Made by a program: the position numbers and the translations under genes. A stretch of DNA of 47,308 nucleotides from Methanobacteriota archaeon. Lineage in GTDB: Archaea > Thermoplasmatota > Thermoplasmata > Thermoplasmatales > ARK-15. The notes below the pieces were generated by a model. It saw nothing but the letters and a program-made list of their open reading frames with translations. It made no database searches and was not told the DNA's origin. Every line of letters starts with the position of its first letter. Positions within the stretch are counted from its first letter, which is position 1. Where the stretch lies: assembly GCA_009758405.1 (NCBI GenBank), contig WSBC01000020.1:1-47308 (forward strand), in the 5' to 3' direction. This document shows positions 1-9,285 of the stretch, one piece after another.

Positions 1-152
1 AGGGTTCATTTGTGAAAAAAGAAGAACTAGAATCCATGCTAGATGAATACTACCAGGCAAGGGGATGGAGCATGGATGGAATTCCAACAAAGGCAAAATT
101 GCATGAGCTTGAACTTGATGAAATAGGAAATGAGATTGGTGCAGGTCACTGA
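1..152 (+). CDS. Aldehyde:ferredoxin oxidoreductase, C-terminal fragment (cut by left edge)
   Basis: An open frame enters from the left edge at base 3 and ends with TGA at 150-152, giving the last 49 residues of a protein. The fragment contains the pattern LDEYYQARGW followed by DGIPT, which is the usual C-terminal signature of tungsten/molybdopterin aldehyde:ferredoxin oxidoreductases, where it is followed by a short helical tail. The cofactor and Fe-S ligands lie outside the window, so the substrate cannot be inferred. The stop overlaps the stop of the convergent RaSEA gene by 7 bp. The family call rests on this tail alone. Confidence 0.72.
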   Translation, partial: GSFVKKEELESMLDEYYQARGWSMDGIPTKAKLHELELDEIGNEIGAGH

Positions 153-1147
153 TCCCCTATCGTAGTGAAAGAAAGCTTTTCAAAATTAATTATTTTTTCC
201 CATTTTTTCTTACATTCACACTCTGGCAAATTTTCAATTATTTCGGGGTCCTGTTCGAAGGAAAAATCCTCAATTGCTCTTATTATATAATCATCGCATC
301 CCTTGCAGTTATGTGCACCCCTGAGACTTCCAGGTGCCGTCGGGAAAGAAACAACCTTTTTAAGGTTTGATGTTCTTTTCAATACCTCAACTACACTCCA
401 AAGCCAGGGTGGTCTATAGTATCCTTCATTCCAAAGTCTTTCAACAAGTGTAAAATTTTGAACGTTAACAGGGTTAAGTGAGATTATATCTGATACATTT
501 GAAGAAAATATTGCTGAATTTATGGAATCTTCTATGGCCTGATGTTCAGTTAGGAATGGGGGCTTTAAAAGTATGTATGTTTTGATGGAAAAACCCTTAT
601 TTTTTGCCATACTTGCCCTCTCCAGGTATAACAATGATGTAAAGCCCTTATTTATTGAGTATTTTAAAACATTATCATTTGAGCTTTCAAGACCTATTGC
701 AATCATCAACCTTTCTTTAAAATCACCTAATCTATCAAGGTTATCTTCATTTATAAACTCAGGCCTGGTTTCAATTATTATTCTCTCAGCCTCTGGGAAA
801 GACTCTATTATTTTTACCTGAGTATCTGGATCTATTTCATTTGGGTCCAGGAAGCTACCAGAATTATAAATCTTTACTACCTCCTCACCACTGTAGAATT
901 TTCTTGCCTTTTCCACTTGGGTTATTATGTTTTTTCCACTAACGGGCGTTGGATTTGTATCAGAAAAATATCCACACATGGAGCATCCGGAATGGTAAAA
1001 CCAGAAACATCCATGTGTTCTCAGGACAAGAACAAAAGACCTTTTTTTACCCTTGAATGGCTCGTATTCCTTCCATGTTGCAACATAATCCTCTGGTCTT
1101 TCTTCCCTTTTTGCCCTTGCCCTGATCTCCCTTATCTGATCTATCAT
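146..1147 (-). CDS. Archaeosine biosynthesis radical SAM protein RaSEA-like
   Basis: A 333-residue radical SAM protein that resembles the archaeal family completing archaeosine (G+ at tRNA position 15) from a lysine-adduct intermediate. The cysteines lie in THGC, then HSGC and SMCGY near residues 46-58, a spaced cluster rather than the textbook CX3CX2C. A late Cys-rich segment (HNCKGCDDY, then CECKKKW) follows near residues 280-315. The ATG is preceded by GGTG and overlaps the stop of the upstream aminopeptidase gene as ATGA, so the two are probably co-transcribed. The family is typically archaeal, which supports the taxonomic assignment. The homology call is by eye. Confidence 0.75.
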   Translation of the reverse strand: MIDQIREIRARAKREERPEDYVATWKEYEPFKGKKRSFVLVLRTHGCFWFYHSGCSMCGYFSDTNPTPVSGKNIITQVEKARKFYSGEEVVKIYNSGSFLDPNEIDPDTQVKIIESFPEAERIIIETRPEFINEDNLDRLGDFKERLMIAIGLESSNDNVLKYSINKGFTSLLYLERASMAKNKGFSIKTYILLKPPFLTEHQAIEDSINSAIFSSNVSDIISLNPVNVQNFTLVERLWNEGYYRPPWLWSVVEVLKRTSNLKKVVSFPTAPGSLRGAHNCKGCDDYIIRAIEDFSFEQDPEIIENLPECECKKKWEKIINFEKLSFTTIGDQ

Positions 1148-3639
1148 TTCACCACTTTTTCATTTATTTCCATTATCTTTTTCCTCAGTTCATCAACCTC
1201 TTGCCTAAGATTCCTTATTTCTTCCCTTTCCCTTTTACCCTCTATGATATCATTAATAGTTTTTCTTATACTCCTTTTAATATGGGCATCCTGTTCAGAA
1301 ATAAATGCATCCTCAAGCTCCCTAATGGATTCCATAAGACCTATATTTGCAATGGCCTGGACTGCCGCCCTCCTTACCTGTAGATAAGGATCCCTTAAAT
1401 ATTTGTAGAGCCAAGGAAGCAACTCCTTATTCCCTTCACCAATCTTTCCAAGAGCCAACACTGCTGAGGATCTTAACAATACATGTTTACCTAACTTTGA
1501 ATTCTCAATCAAAATATCCTTGCCCCTGATGTCCCTAAGCTCTCCCAGGCCCCTCATTACACCCTGTCTTATAGTTTCGTTCCAAGAATCCTTTGAAAGA
1601 CCATCTCTTAAGATTTCAAAACTCTTTTCATGTCTTATTTTTCCAACACTTTCATAGGCCTTTGAAATTGCCAGGTATTTTGTTTCATTTCTTATTATAT
1701 CCTCAAGTGCTTTCAATGCCTCCTCACTACCAATAAAGTTTCCTAGGGCCTCAGATATCGCTGCTCTCACCCTTGAATCTACCAGTTTATTCCCTGAGAG
1801 ACTTTCCTTTATTTTTATCAAGGCCCTTAGGGCGCCTTCTGTCTTCATTTTACCAAGGTTAATTATAGCCTCCCTTCTTACTGCCCAGAAATTTTCACCA
1901 AGTGCTTGTTCCATTAGGCATTCTATTGCATCACTTCCACCCATTTTTGAAAGAGCAGACATACCCTCTATCTTTTCCATTGTATTCCCATACCTTATCT
2001 GATGTATGAGCATTCTTTGTGTCCTTTCAAATTTAATTTCTTTCAGAATAGTATTTTCAGGATCTATTGATATTGCATCTGGCATATCCATCTGAAAATT
2101 AAAGTCCTGTTTTCTTTCGCTTACCCTTATTTCCTTCACTTCTCTTTTCTCACCATGATAAAAGGCAATTTTTAACTTAAAAATAAAAACATCAGGTATC
2201 TCTTTCCCACCCTGCTTTTGTTCAAAAGTTAGTTTCAAAATGCTTTTGGAATTATCATATGTATAGGAGACATCAAGCACAGGATGCCCAGCATGGAAAA
2301 TCCATTGATCAAAGAAAAATTCCATTGATTTGCCTGTTTTTTCTTTAAGCAAATTTATGAAATCATAAGTATCAATGCTCTTCCCAGTAAATGTATTTAG
2401 GTATGAATTTATAAAACTCCAAAACTTTTCATCACCCAATTCATCCCTGAGCATATGCAGTACCCTAGATGCCTTTTCATAAAGGTGCCTATCAAAAAGT
2501 TCCCCGGGATATTGGTATATATTTGTCACTATGGGTCTGGCATAATCTGAAGAAAACTCATTTTTGTAGTTCAACTCATCCTGATATAGTTCGTAAAGAA
2601 AATCATCATAACCGAGAAAATGTTCAAAATAAACAGCATTCATATATGTAGCAAAACCCTCATTCAGCCATGCATGTGACCAATCTCTGCAGGTAATCAT
2701 ATCCCCGAACCACTGATGTGCAAGCTCATGTGAAACAAGGCCCTCACTCATATAGTCATTATGTGCCTTTTCATCATGTAATGTAAACTCTGTAAGTGTT
2801 GTTGCATTTATATTTTCCATTCCTCCAACTATGAAGTCATTAACCACCACCTGTGAATACTTTTGGTAGGGGTATGGAAATCTTATTATCCTTGAAAAAT
2901 GTCTTATCATATCGGGGGTATTGATGAAGCTTCTTTTTATAAAATTCCTCATTTCTTCGGGAACTATGTAATGTAGTTTAATATTATCGATCTCGTCCTC
3001 ATAAACAAAAAATTTTCCTGCTGCTATAGAGGTAAGGTAAATTGGATGGGGAAAGTTTTCCCTCCAGTGCATTATTCTTTTTCCATCCTTGTATTCGTCA
3101 TTAACAAGAGTTCCATTTGAAATTGCATAAAATTCACTAGGGATTGTTATCCTTATCTCCGTGGTGCTCCTTTCATTTGGAAAATCGTAGCATACCAGCC
3201 AGTATCTTGTGTCCTCATCCTCACCCTGGCTCCATAGCTGTAAGGGCTTTTTTGGATAATATTCATCAGGGCCAATAAAGAAGATTCCCCTCTTTGGCTT
3301 TGCAGAATATTCAATCTCAAGGTCAATATTAGAATCTTTTTTAATCCTTTTAGGAAGAAAAATAACAATCTCCCTACCATCATAATTGAATTTGCATTCT
3401 ATGGAATCATACTTTACATGGTTTATGTTCATCTCATATGCATCAAGTTCTACGGTCTCAAGATCATCATATATTGCCTTTAAAGTTATTTTTTCAAACC
3501 CCACTATTTTTCTTTCTTTAAAGTCGGGATAGAGATCAACAAATATATGAACCTGCTTGAAATTTCTGTCCCTTTCATATTTTTTCCTATAGTCTGGAAA
3601 TGCAAATGGTTTGTATTCTTCCTCAAAATCGTATATCAT
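1144..3639 (-). CDS. M1 family zinc aminopeptidase with C-terminal HEAT-type repeats
   Basis: An 831-residue protein whose N-terminal half is an M1 metallopeptidase. The substrate-binding motif GGMEN lies near residue 275, and the zinc motif HELAH near 305 is followed by the third ligand in WLNEGFATY. After about residue 530 come alpha-helical repeats of about 30 residues (for example AVRREAIINLGKMKTEGALRAL) that look like HEAT repeats, ending in a Glu/Lys-rich coiled coil. The protein presumably trims peptides in the cytosol, since no signal peptide is seen. HEAT-tailed M1 enzymes differ from the tricorn-interacting factors F2/F3, so that name is not used. The gene lies 25 bp after the Fe-S protein gene and overlaps RaSEA by 4 bp. 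Confidence 0.85.
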   Translation of the reverse strand: MIYDFEEEYKPFAFPDYRKKYERDRNFKQVHIFVDLYPDFKERKIVGFEKITLKAIYDDLETVELDAYEMNINHVKYDSIECKFNYDGREIVIFLPKRIKKDSNIDLEIEYSAKPKRGIFFIGPDEYYPKKPLQLWSQGEDEDTRYWLVCYDFPNERSTTEIRITIPSEFYAISNGTLVNDEYKDGKRIMHWRENFPHPIYLTSIAAGKFFVYEDEIDNIKLHYIVPEEMRNFIKRSFINTPDMIRHFSRIIRFPYPYQKYSQVVVNDFIVGGMENINATTLTEFTLHDEKAHNDYMSEGLVSHELAHQWFGDMITCRDWSHAWLNEGFATYMNAVYFEHFLGYDDFLYELYQDELNYKNEFSSDYARPIVTNIYQYPGELFDRHLYEKASRVLHMLRDELGDEKFWSFINSYLNTFTGKSIDTYDFINLLKEKTGKSMEFFFDQWIFHAGHPVLDVSYTYDNSKSILKLTFEQKQGGKEIPDVFIFKLKIAFYHGEKREVKEIRVSERKQDFNFQMDMPDAISIDPENTILKEIKFERTQRMLIHQIRYGNTMEKIEGMSALSKMGGSDAIECLMEQALGENFWAVRREAIINLGKMKTEGALRALIKIKESLSGNKLVDSRVRAAISEALGNFIGSEEALKALEDIIRNETKYLAISKAYESVGKIRHEKSFEILRDGLSKDSWNETIRQGVMRGLGELRDIRGKDILIENSKLGKHVLLRSSAVLALGKIGEGNKELLPWLYKYLRDPYLQVRRAAVQAIANIGLMESIRELEDAFISEQDAHIKRSIRKTINDIIEGKREREEIRNLRQEVDELRKKIMEINEKVVK

Positions 3640-3664
3640 AAAATAAAGAAAAGAAAAATGCTAT

Positions 3665-3964
3665 TTATTCTTTATTGATTTTTTGAAGGGAATAATGCCT
3701 TGCATATATTATAAGGTCTGCAACATTTATTCCGGTAGGGCATTCCGCAAGACACCTCATACATGTATTGCAAGTAAAAAGAGAATCAATGGCATCATTA
3801 ATATTAAAATTCTCTTCAAGCATAGATCTTATCAAAGTTACTCTTGCCCTTGGGCTATAATATTCCAGCTTTCCATGGGCATTCCAGCTAGGGCATACAT
3901 AAACGCAAAATCCGCATCTTATGCATTTCTGACTTTCATTTCTAAGTATTTCCAAGACATCCAT
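3665..3964 (-). CDS. Two-cluster 4Fe-4S ferredoxin-like protein (HdrC/GlpC-type electron carrier)
   Basis: A protein of about 99 residues with two 4Fe-4S motifs: CIRCGFCVYVCP near the start and CNTCMRCLAECP near residue 75. The spacing between them, with a helical segment, is that of HdrC and of the Fe-S domains of glycolate/lactate oxidase subunits. The start at 3964 is chosen because GGTG lies 6 nt upstream; a longer frame begins at an ATG inside the preceding gene. It follows the CCG-domain gene by one base and the GlcD-like gene before that. It probably relays electrons from the flavoprotein towards the CCG protein or a quinone/ferredoxin pool. Confidence 0.82.
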   Translation of the reverse strand: MDVLEILRNESQKCIRCGFCVYVCPSWNAHGKLEYYSPRARVTLIRSMLEENFNINDAIDSLFTCNTCMRCLAECPTGINVADLIIYARHYSLQKINKE

Positions 3965-3965
3965 T

Positions 3966-5024
3966 TTAATCACCGCCATTCAGAACCTCAACAATGTCCA
4001 TGATTTTTGCATCGCCCTTTGAGAAGTAATTCCCTACCCTGAAGAGCATGAGGCAAGCGGGACAGGAGGTAACAACATTTTTTTCACCTGTGGATATTAA
4101 CTCATTAAGCCTTATCTGTGATTGTCTTACTGATCCAATTGGATCCTGATATTCAGTGGCGCCACCATCGCACCTTGTTTTATCCCTGTTGTTTGGGGGA
4201 TCTATTACCTTGAAACCTGCACCTCTCATCAGATTTCTTGGTTCTTCTGTTAATTTCCAATGCCTTGCAAGGAAACAGGGATCATGGTAAACCACTTGGC
4301 CAACAATATCCATTCTTTCTTTTGGCTTTAAAACTTCTACAATATGCCTTACATCAAAATTGAAATCATTTACAAAGGTAGGATAGAATAATTTGAAAAC
4401 TATCCCAGAAATAGGATCCATTGTTATTATCCTTTTTACCCCAAGGGATTTCAACTTCTCGCTCACCTTTAAAGCATGATCCTTAAATTCATCAAGAAAA
4501 CCAAATGTATGGAGAACCACCCCTGAGTCTGGTTCATCCTCCCCTAGGTAAGCAAAATCAATATCACCATTCATCAGTACCTTTACACCCTTTCTTAAAA
4601 CATTTTCATAAAGCGCTACCCTTTCCTCAACACCTCCAGCAATCTCCCTTAGAGTTTTTAGAACATCTGATGAAATACCTGCAATACTTCCCAGCCTTGC
4701 TACTGGAGATCTAATTATCCTTATTAGGTCCTTCATATTTTTTTCATATCCTAGATATTTAGCCTTATCAAGCCAATTCAATAAAGTTGAAAATTCAAGT
4801 CCATTTTTCTTTACAACATATTCCAGCATAAGGGCAGTCTCAGCATAACCCATATAAGGATACATTCCAGCGTAGAATATGGTCTCACCTCTCTTTTTTA
4901 GTCCTAGTCCTTTGCTCCATTCCGAGAGATCCTTTGGATCAATTCCTGCAGGATTTCCATATCTTATCTGAGTTTCCTTAACAAAATTTGCAATAGCTAA
5001 TATATCTTCTGCTTTATTTATCAT
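3966..5024 (-). CDS. HdrB/LutA-like CCG-domain protein, partner of the GlcD-like dehydrogenase
   Basis: A protein of about 352 residues. The C-terminal half keeps a CCG-type layout: HDPC, then RCDGG, then CPAC. In the middle motif an Asp (codon 4167-4169) replaces the second Cys of CCG. The N-terminal domain has lost its cysteines, and its last motif reads TMDP (Asp codon 4416-4418) where intact relatives have MCPH. CCG domains bind non-cubane 4Fe-4S clusters or serve as electron-transfer modules in Hdr, GlpC and LutA proteins. The start is set by GGTG 6 nt before ATG at 5024. The gene lies between the GlcD-like flavoprotein and the ferredoxin-like protein, so the three may form a 2-hydroxyacid dehydrogenase complex. 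Confidence 0.8.
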   Translation of the reverse strand: MINKAEDILAIANFVKETQIRYGNPAGIDPKDLSEWSKGLGLKKRGETIFYAGMYPYMGYAETALMLEYVVKKNGLEFSTLLNWLDKAKYLGYEKNMKDLIRIIRSPVARLGSIAGISSDVLKTLREIAGGVEERVALYENVLRKGVKVLMNGDIDFAYLGEDEPDSGVVLHTFGFLDEFKDHALKVSEKLKSLGVKRIITMDPISGIVFKLFYPTFVNDFNFDVRHIVEVLKPKERMDIVGQVVYHDPCFLARHWKLTEEPRNLMRGAGFKVIDPPNNRDKTRCDGGATEYQDPIGSVRQSQIRLNELISTGEKNVVTSCPACLMLFRVGNYFSKGDAKIMDIVEVLNGGD

Positions 5025-5029
5025 TTTTG

Positions 5030-6418
5030 TCACCCCAGTGCATATTTGTCTGGATTAAGTATATTCTTAGGGTCGAATATCTTTTTAATCTCCTTCATCA
5101 GCTTGTACATTGGCATCTGTCCTCTTACCTGAAACTGTTTTATGAGTACATCTTCTTTCAACTTTCCAATACCATGCTCTGCAGACACTGTACCACCAAG
5201 TTCAATTGCAAGAAGATTTATTTCCTCCGCAGCCTTTTCTGCCCTTTCCCATTCTTCTTTATTGTTTGGATCAGCACCAATGTTAGGGTGAAGGTTTCCA
5301 TCACCCGCATGACCTACAGTTGCTATGAAAACATTGTACTTTTTCCTAATTTTATCAACACCTATAAGTGCCTCCTTTATCCTTGAAAGAGGAACTGCAA
5401 TATCCCCATCTATAAACCCTGGATAAAGCCTACCTGGTGCTGTAAAGGCTACCCTTCTTACATCCATGATCCTCTCCATTTCAGAAGGTGTTTCTGGTCT
5501 TATTATCTGAGCAGCATGTGTCTCCTGCATTATTTTGATTACCCTATCGGCTATGGAATCAACACCGTTCTTCGGCCCATCTACATCTACAAGAACCATT
5601 CCACCTGGAAGTTCAGGATAACTAAAGCCCTTTACCTTGTTGGCTGCCTCGACACCCTCTTTATCAGCAAACTCAAGTATTAAGGGGTTGATTCCCTCCC
5701 TTCTAATCCTGAATATTGCCTCTCCAGCATCATCCAGGGTATTGAAAAATCCTGCAATTCTTACTATTTTCTCTGGTAAAGGCATGATCTTTAGCCAGGC
5801 CTTTGTAATTATTGCAAGTGTCCCTTCACTTCCTACTATCAATCCGAGAAGATCATAACCTGCCCTGTTTTTATAAGTACTTTCACCAAAGTAGGTAACA
5901 GTACCATCAGATAAAACCACTTCTATCTTTAGAACCCAGTCTCTCATAACACCATACCTTGCACCCCTCATTCCACCTGCATTTTCAGCAAGTGCTCCAC
6001 CAATAGTTGCAACCCTTGCACTTGCAGGATCGGGAGGAAAGAAAAATCCATATTTCTTACATTCATTGTCAACATCAAGAACAGTTGCACCAACCTCTGC
6101 CTCAACTATACCATCATCAATATTTACCTTGATCTTATCAAGACCTCTTAGATCAAGAACAATCCCACCCTTTGTAGGTGCCACTGCCCCTGTTACGCTA
6201 GATCCACTCCCTCTTGTTACAACAGGTATTGAATAATTATATGCTATTTTCAATATCTTCGATACCTGTTCCCTTTCTGTAACATGTATAATTAAATCTG
6301 GTGTTCCCTTATGAGAATCAACAGCACCATATTCAAAAATCTTCATGCTTGCCTCATCCATAATTATGTTTTCCCGCCCCACTGCCCTAGCCAGTTCATC
6401 AACAATTTTTTTATCCAT
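5030..6418 (-). CDS. FAD-linked 2-hydroxyacid dehydrogenase (GlcD/D-lactate dehydrogenase type)
   Basis: A 462-residue flavoprotein of the VAO/PCMH fold. The FAD-binding segment is visible as TRGSGSSVTGA near residue 90 and as PPDPAS, TIGGALAENAGG further on. The C-terminal cap ends with GDGNLHPN and GTVSAEHGIGKLK, and the protein closes with KNILNPDKYAL, all typical of GlcD and D-lactate dehydrogenases. It would oxidise D-lactate, glycolate or a similar 2-hydroxyacid. It heads a leftward operon with two Fe-S partner genes and diverges from the lactate permease, which favours lactate. No extra Fe-S domain is fused, so the downstream proteins probably supply that function. Confidence 0.9.
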   Translation of the reverse strand: MDKKIVDELARAVGRENIIMDEASMKIFEYGAVDSHKGTPDLIIHVTEREQVSKILKIAYNYSIPVVTRGSGSSVTGAVAPTKGGIVLDLRGLDKIKVNIDDGIVEAEVGATVLDVDNECKKYGFFFPPDPASARVATIGGALAENAGGMRGARYGVMRDWVLKIEVVLSDGTVTYFGESTYKNRAGYDLLGLIVGSEGTLAIITKAWLKIMPLPEKIVRIAGFFNTLDDAGEAIFRIRREGINPLILEFADKEGVEAANKVKGFSYPELPGGMVLVDVDGPKNGVDSIADRVIKIMQETHAAQIIRPETPSEMERIMDVRRVAFTAPGRLYPGFIDGDIAVPLSRIKEALIGVDKIRKKYNVFIATVGHAGDGNLHPNIGADPNNKEEWERAEKAAEEINLLAIELGGTVSAEHGIGKLKEDVLIKQFQVRGQMPMYKLMKEIKKIFDPKNILNPDKYALG

Positions 6419-6510
6419 AAATATAGTAAAAAAATCTATCTATTTAATTCTTTTAAAAATAATTAAAATATTGGAAAAATTTCAAATTTATTAAATAAAA
6501 AAACAAAATT

Positions 6511-6520
6511 TTTTATATAT
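6511..6520 (+). promoter_or_regulatory. Candidate TATA box for the lactate permease gene
   Basis: TTTTATATAT lies about 30 bp before the GGTGG ribosome site (6541-6545) of the permease gene, in the 131-bp divergent region shared with the GlcD-like gene. That region is very AT-rich and otherwise shows no clear palindrome. Confidence 0.5.
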
Positions 6521-6549
6521 CAATTTCCTTATTCGAAAAAGGTGGTTTA

Positions 6550-8151
6550 ATGTTTGCACAACCTTTGAACCCGTTTGGAAATCTAGTGATTACAATGCTT
6601 GTGGCCTTGGTTCCAATAATTGTTGTCCTCGGCCTGCTTGCCGGTCTGAGACTTTCAGCCTGGATTACTGCAATAATTTCCTCAATTATTACATTTCTGG
6701 TAGCATTGCTCTGGGGTGTTCCTGCAGACAACCTTTTCCATGCTTATGTTTATGGCTTGGCCACAGGCTTCTGGGCTATAGATTGGATTGTTATATGGGG
6801 AATTATAATATTGAATACTTTGGTTGCGAGTGGTCATTTTGATAAGTTCAGGGATTGGCTAATTCATTCTGCCACTAGAGATGTTAGAATACAGGCAATA
6901 TTGATAGCATGGTCATTCGGTGCACTCATTGAAGGGCTTGTGGGCTTTGGTTCTCCATGGGCCTACGTGGTACCTATATTGATAAGCCTTGGTGTGGCTG
7001 ACCTTGAGGCGATAAGGGTAGCAGCCCTTGCCAATAATGCGCCAGTTTCTTATGGAGCACTTGGAGCGCCAATAATTATGCTCGCTGCAGTTACAGGATT
7101 GCCACTACTGAATCTTTCAGCAAGTGTGGGTAGAATTGTGGCACTTCTTGCACTATTTCCTCCATGGATCCTAATTTATCTAGTATCAGGAAAGGAGGGT
7201 CTTAAGGAGGCATGGCCTCTAGCAATAGTTGCATCCCTCAGCTATATACTCGGACAATTTCCCACATCCAATTACATTGGGCCTTATCTTCCAGATATAG
7301 TTGGTTCATTGACATCATTTGCAATAATCCTTGCATTTGTTCATTTCTGGAAACCAAAACATTTGAGGGGTTTTGGTGGAAAGATACTCGAAGAAAAGGA
7401 GTTAAGGAGCAGTGATGTAAAATACACAGCAGGTCAGGTGGCATGGCTATTCCTTCCATTCATAATTCTTATTATAGTGGTGGTATTGGGTACAGGCCCC
7501 TGGTCTCCACTACCAAAGATTGTTTTACAGGTATTTTCAGTAAAGGCAATATCATCGATTACACATAAAACTATGGCTGTGGCATTCACATTTTCACCCT
7601 TTGTAGGTGGAACATTCATATTAATTTCCTGGCTAATTATACTAGCAATACTCAGACCAAAATTTGATAAATTCAAGGAAAGCATGAAGAAATCGTTTAA
7701 TCAGCTATGGGGTGCTATTATAACAGCCATGTTTATGGTAGCTCTAGCAAATACATTTAATTATTCAGGTATGGCTGGATCACTGGCTTATGCGTTTTCT
7801 CAGGTGGGATGGATATTCATTCTTCTAGCTCCAATACTCGGCTGGATAGGCGTCGCCCTTTCTGGCAGTAATACCTCAGCAAACGCAATGTTTGGATATC
7901 TGCAGGTTTCAGTTGGACGCATTCTTGGATTTCCTCCATATTTATTACCCTCACTCGGATCAGTGGGTGCAGAGATAGGTAAACCTGTTGCACCACAGAC
8001 TGCCAGTGTTGGTGTTTCCACATCAAAATACCTCAGAAAAGAAGGGGATGTAATAAGGCACAACATGGGCTGGACACTGATAATTCTATTCTATCTTATC
8101 TTATTAGGTGTTCTATTTCTTGTCTTTATGCCCTGGGCTATGGAGTTCTAA
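6550..8151 (+). CDS. lctP: L-lactate permease (LctP/LldP family)
   Basis: A 533-residue, strongly hydrophobic protein with about 12-13 membrane segments, matching the lactate permease family in length and in motifs such as ALIEGLVGFGSPWA near residue 132, VAALANNAPVSYGALGAP near 155 and LSGSNTSANAMFG near 440. Members import lactate or glycolate with protons. It diverges from the GlcD-like operon and converges on LutB with a 4-bp overlap, so it lies between the two candidate lactate oxidation systems. A GGTGG ribosome site sits 4 nt before ATG. Confidence 0.93.
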   Translation: MFAQPLNPFGNLVITMLVALVPIIVVLGLLAGLRLSAWITAIISSIITFLVALLWGVPADNLFHAYVYGLATGFWAIDWIVIWGIIILNTLVASGHFDKFRDWLIHSATRDVRIQAILIAWSFGALIEGLVGFGSPWAYVVPILISLGVADLEAIRVAALANNAPVSYGALGAPIIMLAAVTGLPLLNLSASVGRIVALLALFPPWILIYLVSGKEGLKEAWPLAIVASLSYILGQFPTSNYIGPYLPDIVGSLTSFAIILAFVHFWKPKHLRGFGGKILEEKELRSSDVKYTAGQVAWLFLPFIILIIVVVLGTGPWSPLPKIVLQVFSVKAISSITHKTMAVAFTFSPFVGGTFILISWLIILAILRPKFDKFKESMKKSFNQLWGAIITAMFMVALANTFNYSGMAGSLAYAFSQVGWIFILLAPILGWIGVALSGSNTSANAMFGYLQVSVGRILGFPPYLLPSLGSVGAEIGKPVAPQTASVGVSTSKYLRKEGDVIRHNMGWTLIILFYLILLGVLFLVFMPWAMEF

Positions 8152-9281
8152 AACCTTTCCCTTTTTATTTTTAATATTAAATTAGGTATATCTATTTTCA
8201 TTGGGCAAACTTCTTTGCATCTACCGCACTGTAGACAAAAATAGGAAAGATCCCTTGCCACCGATATTTTTCCTGTTATTGCTGTCCAGGGTATACCTAT
8301 TGCTGCCGTATATATTTCTCCCCATGCACCATCCACCTCCCTGAATATGGGACATGAAAGCTGGCAGGAACCGCATTTGATGCAATAGAGAGTCTCCTTT
8401 AGTGAAATATCTCCAATTCTACCATTGTCAACTATTATTAGATGCAACTCCTTTGGTCCATTTTTGGGTTCCTTAGGAACACCATTTATAATGTGTATAT
8501 ATGTTGTATTTTTAAAACCAGCATAGACTGTCTGGACAATGCTCGCCTTTATAGCATCCTTTAAAGAGGGATAAATCTTTTCTATTGATGTAATTACAAC
8601 TAACTTTTCAGGTAGTGTGGATGATAGCGCACCGTTTCCCTCATTTGTAATGAATACTATGGATCCTGTATCAATTGAAAGTGCATTTGCACCGGTAATA
8701 CCAACATCCGCACTAAGAAATTTTTCCCTCATAAAACCCCTTACCCCCAACACCATCGATACTACATCATCCATTCTTTCCTTTATAACAGGATAAAGTA
8801 CATTTCTTGCCCTTCCTTCAGTCATATTTACAGCCGGAGTTACCATGTGTGCGGGTTTTCCATTTACAAGCTGAACAAGAAATTCACCTAAGTCAGTTTC
8901 GTAAACATTAATACCGTTCATTTCTAAAAATTGCCTCAATTCTATCTCTTCACCCACTAGGCTTTTACTTTTTACAACAGTAGATTTTTTTCCAATTATT
9001 TTTAAAATTATTTTTTTAGCCTCTTCACCATCCTTTGCAAAATAAATATATTTACCCTCCCCTTCAAATGATTTTTTAAAATCTTCAAAACTCTTTATAG
9101 GATCTAAAAGTAATTTTCTCTTAATTTCTTTTATTTCCTTAGCCCAATCCTCAGCATAGGGATGCCTTTTGATTGCATCCAATCTGTTTTTCATCTCCTC
9201 CCTTGTGGCCTCCCTAGAACCATTCCTTAGATCCTCATCCTTTAAAGAAATAATTATTTTTTTATGAACATCTTGAAACAT
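8148..9281 (-). CDS. lutB: LutB-type lactate utilization iron-sulfur protein
   Basis: A 377-residue protein with an N-terminal LUD domain (KSKSLVGEEIEL near residue 110; VGITGANALSIDTGSIV near 205) and a C-terminal pair of 4Fe-4S motifs, CIKCGSCQLSCP and CLQCGRCKEVCP. This is the architecture of LutB/LldF, part of the LutABC L-lactate oxidation complex. It is shorter than many bacterial LutB proteins of about 470 residues. AGGTGA precedes the ATG. It lies 4 bp after lutC, and a LutA-like protein is encoded 2.7 kb away rather than in the same operon. Confidence 0.9.
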   Translation of the reverse strand: MFQDVHKKIIISLKDEDLRNGSREATREEMKNRLDAIKRHPYAEDWAKEIKEIKRKLLLDPIKSFEDFKKSFEGEGKYIYFAKDGEEAKKIILKIIGKKSTVVKSKSLVGEEIELRQFLEMNGINVYETDLGEFLVQLVNGKPAHMVTPAVNMTEGRARNVLYPVIKERMDDVVSMVLGVRGFMREKFLSADVGITGANALSIDTGSIVFITNEGNGALSSTLPEKLVVITSIEKIYPSLKDAIKASIVQTVYAGFKNTTYIHIINGVPKEPKNGPKELHLIIVDNGRIGDISLKETLYCIKCGSCQLSCPIFREVDGAWGEIYTAAIGIPWTAITGKISVARDLSYFCLQCGRCKEVCPMKIDIPNLILKIKRERF

Positions 9282-9285
9282 GAAA

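Noticed and set aside
573-1387. Open frames on the plus strand over the RaSEA and aminopeptidase genes
   Set aside because: They lie antisense to genes with clear protein motifs, have low-complexity composition and no ribosome site; they are shadows.
3153-3383. Minus-strand frame inside the aminopeptidase gene
   Set aside because: A different frame of a well-supported gene, with no family resemblance.
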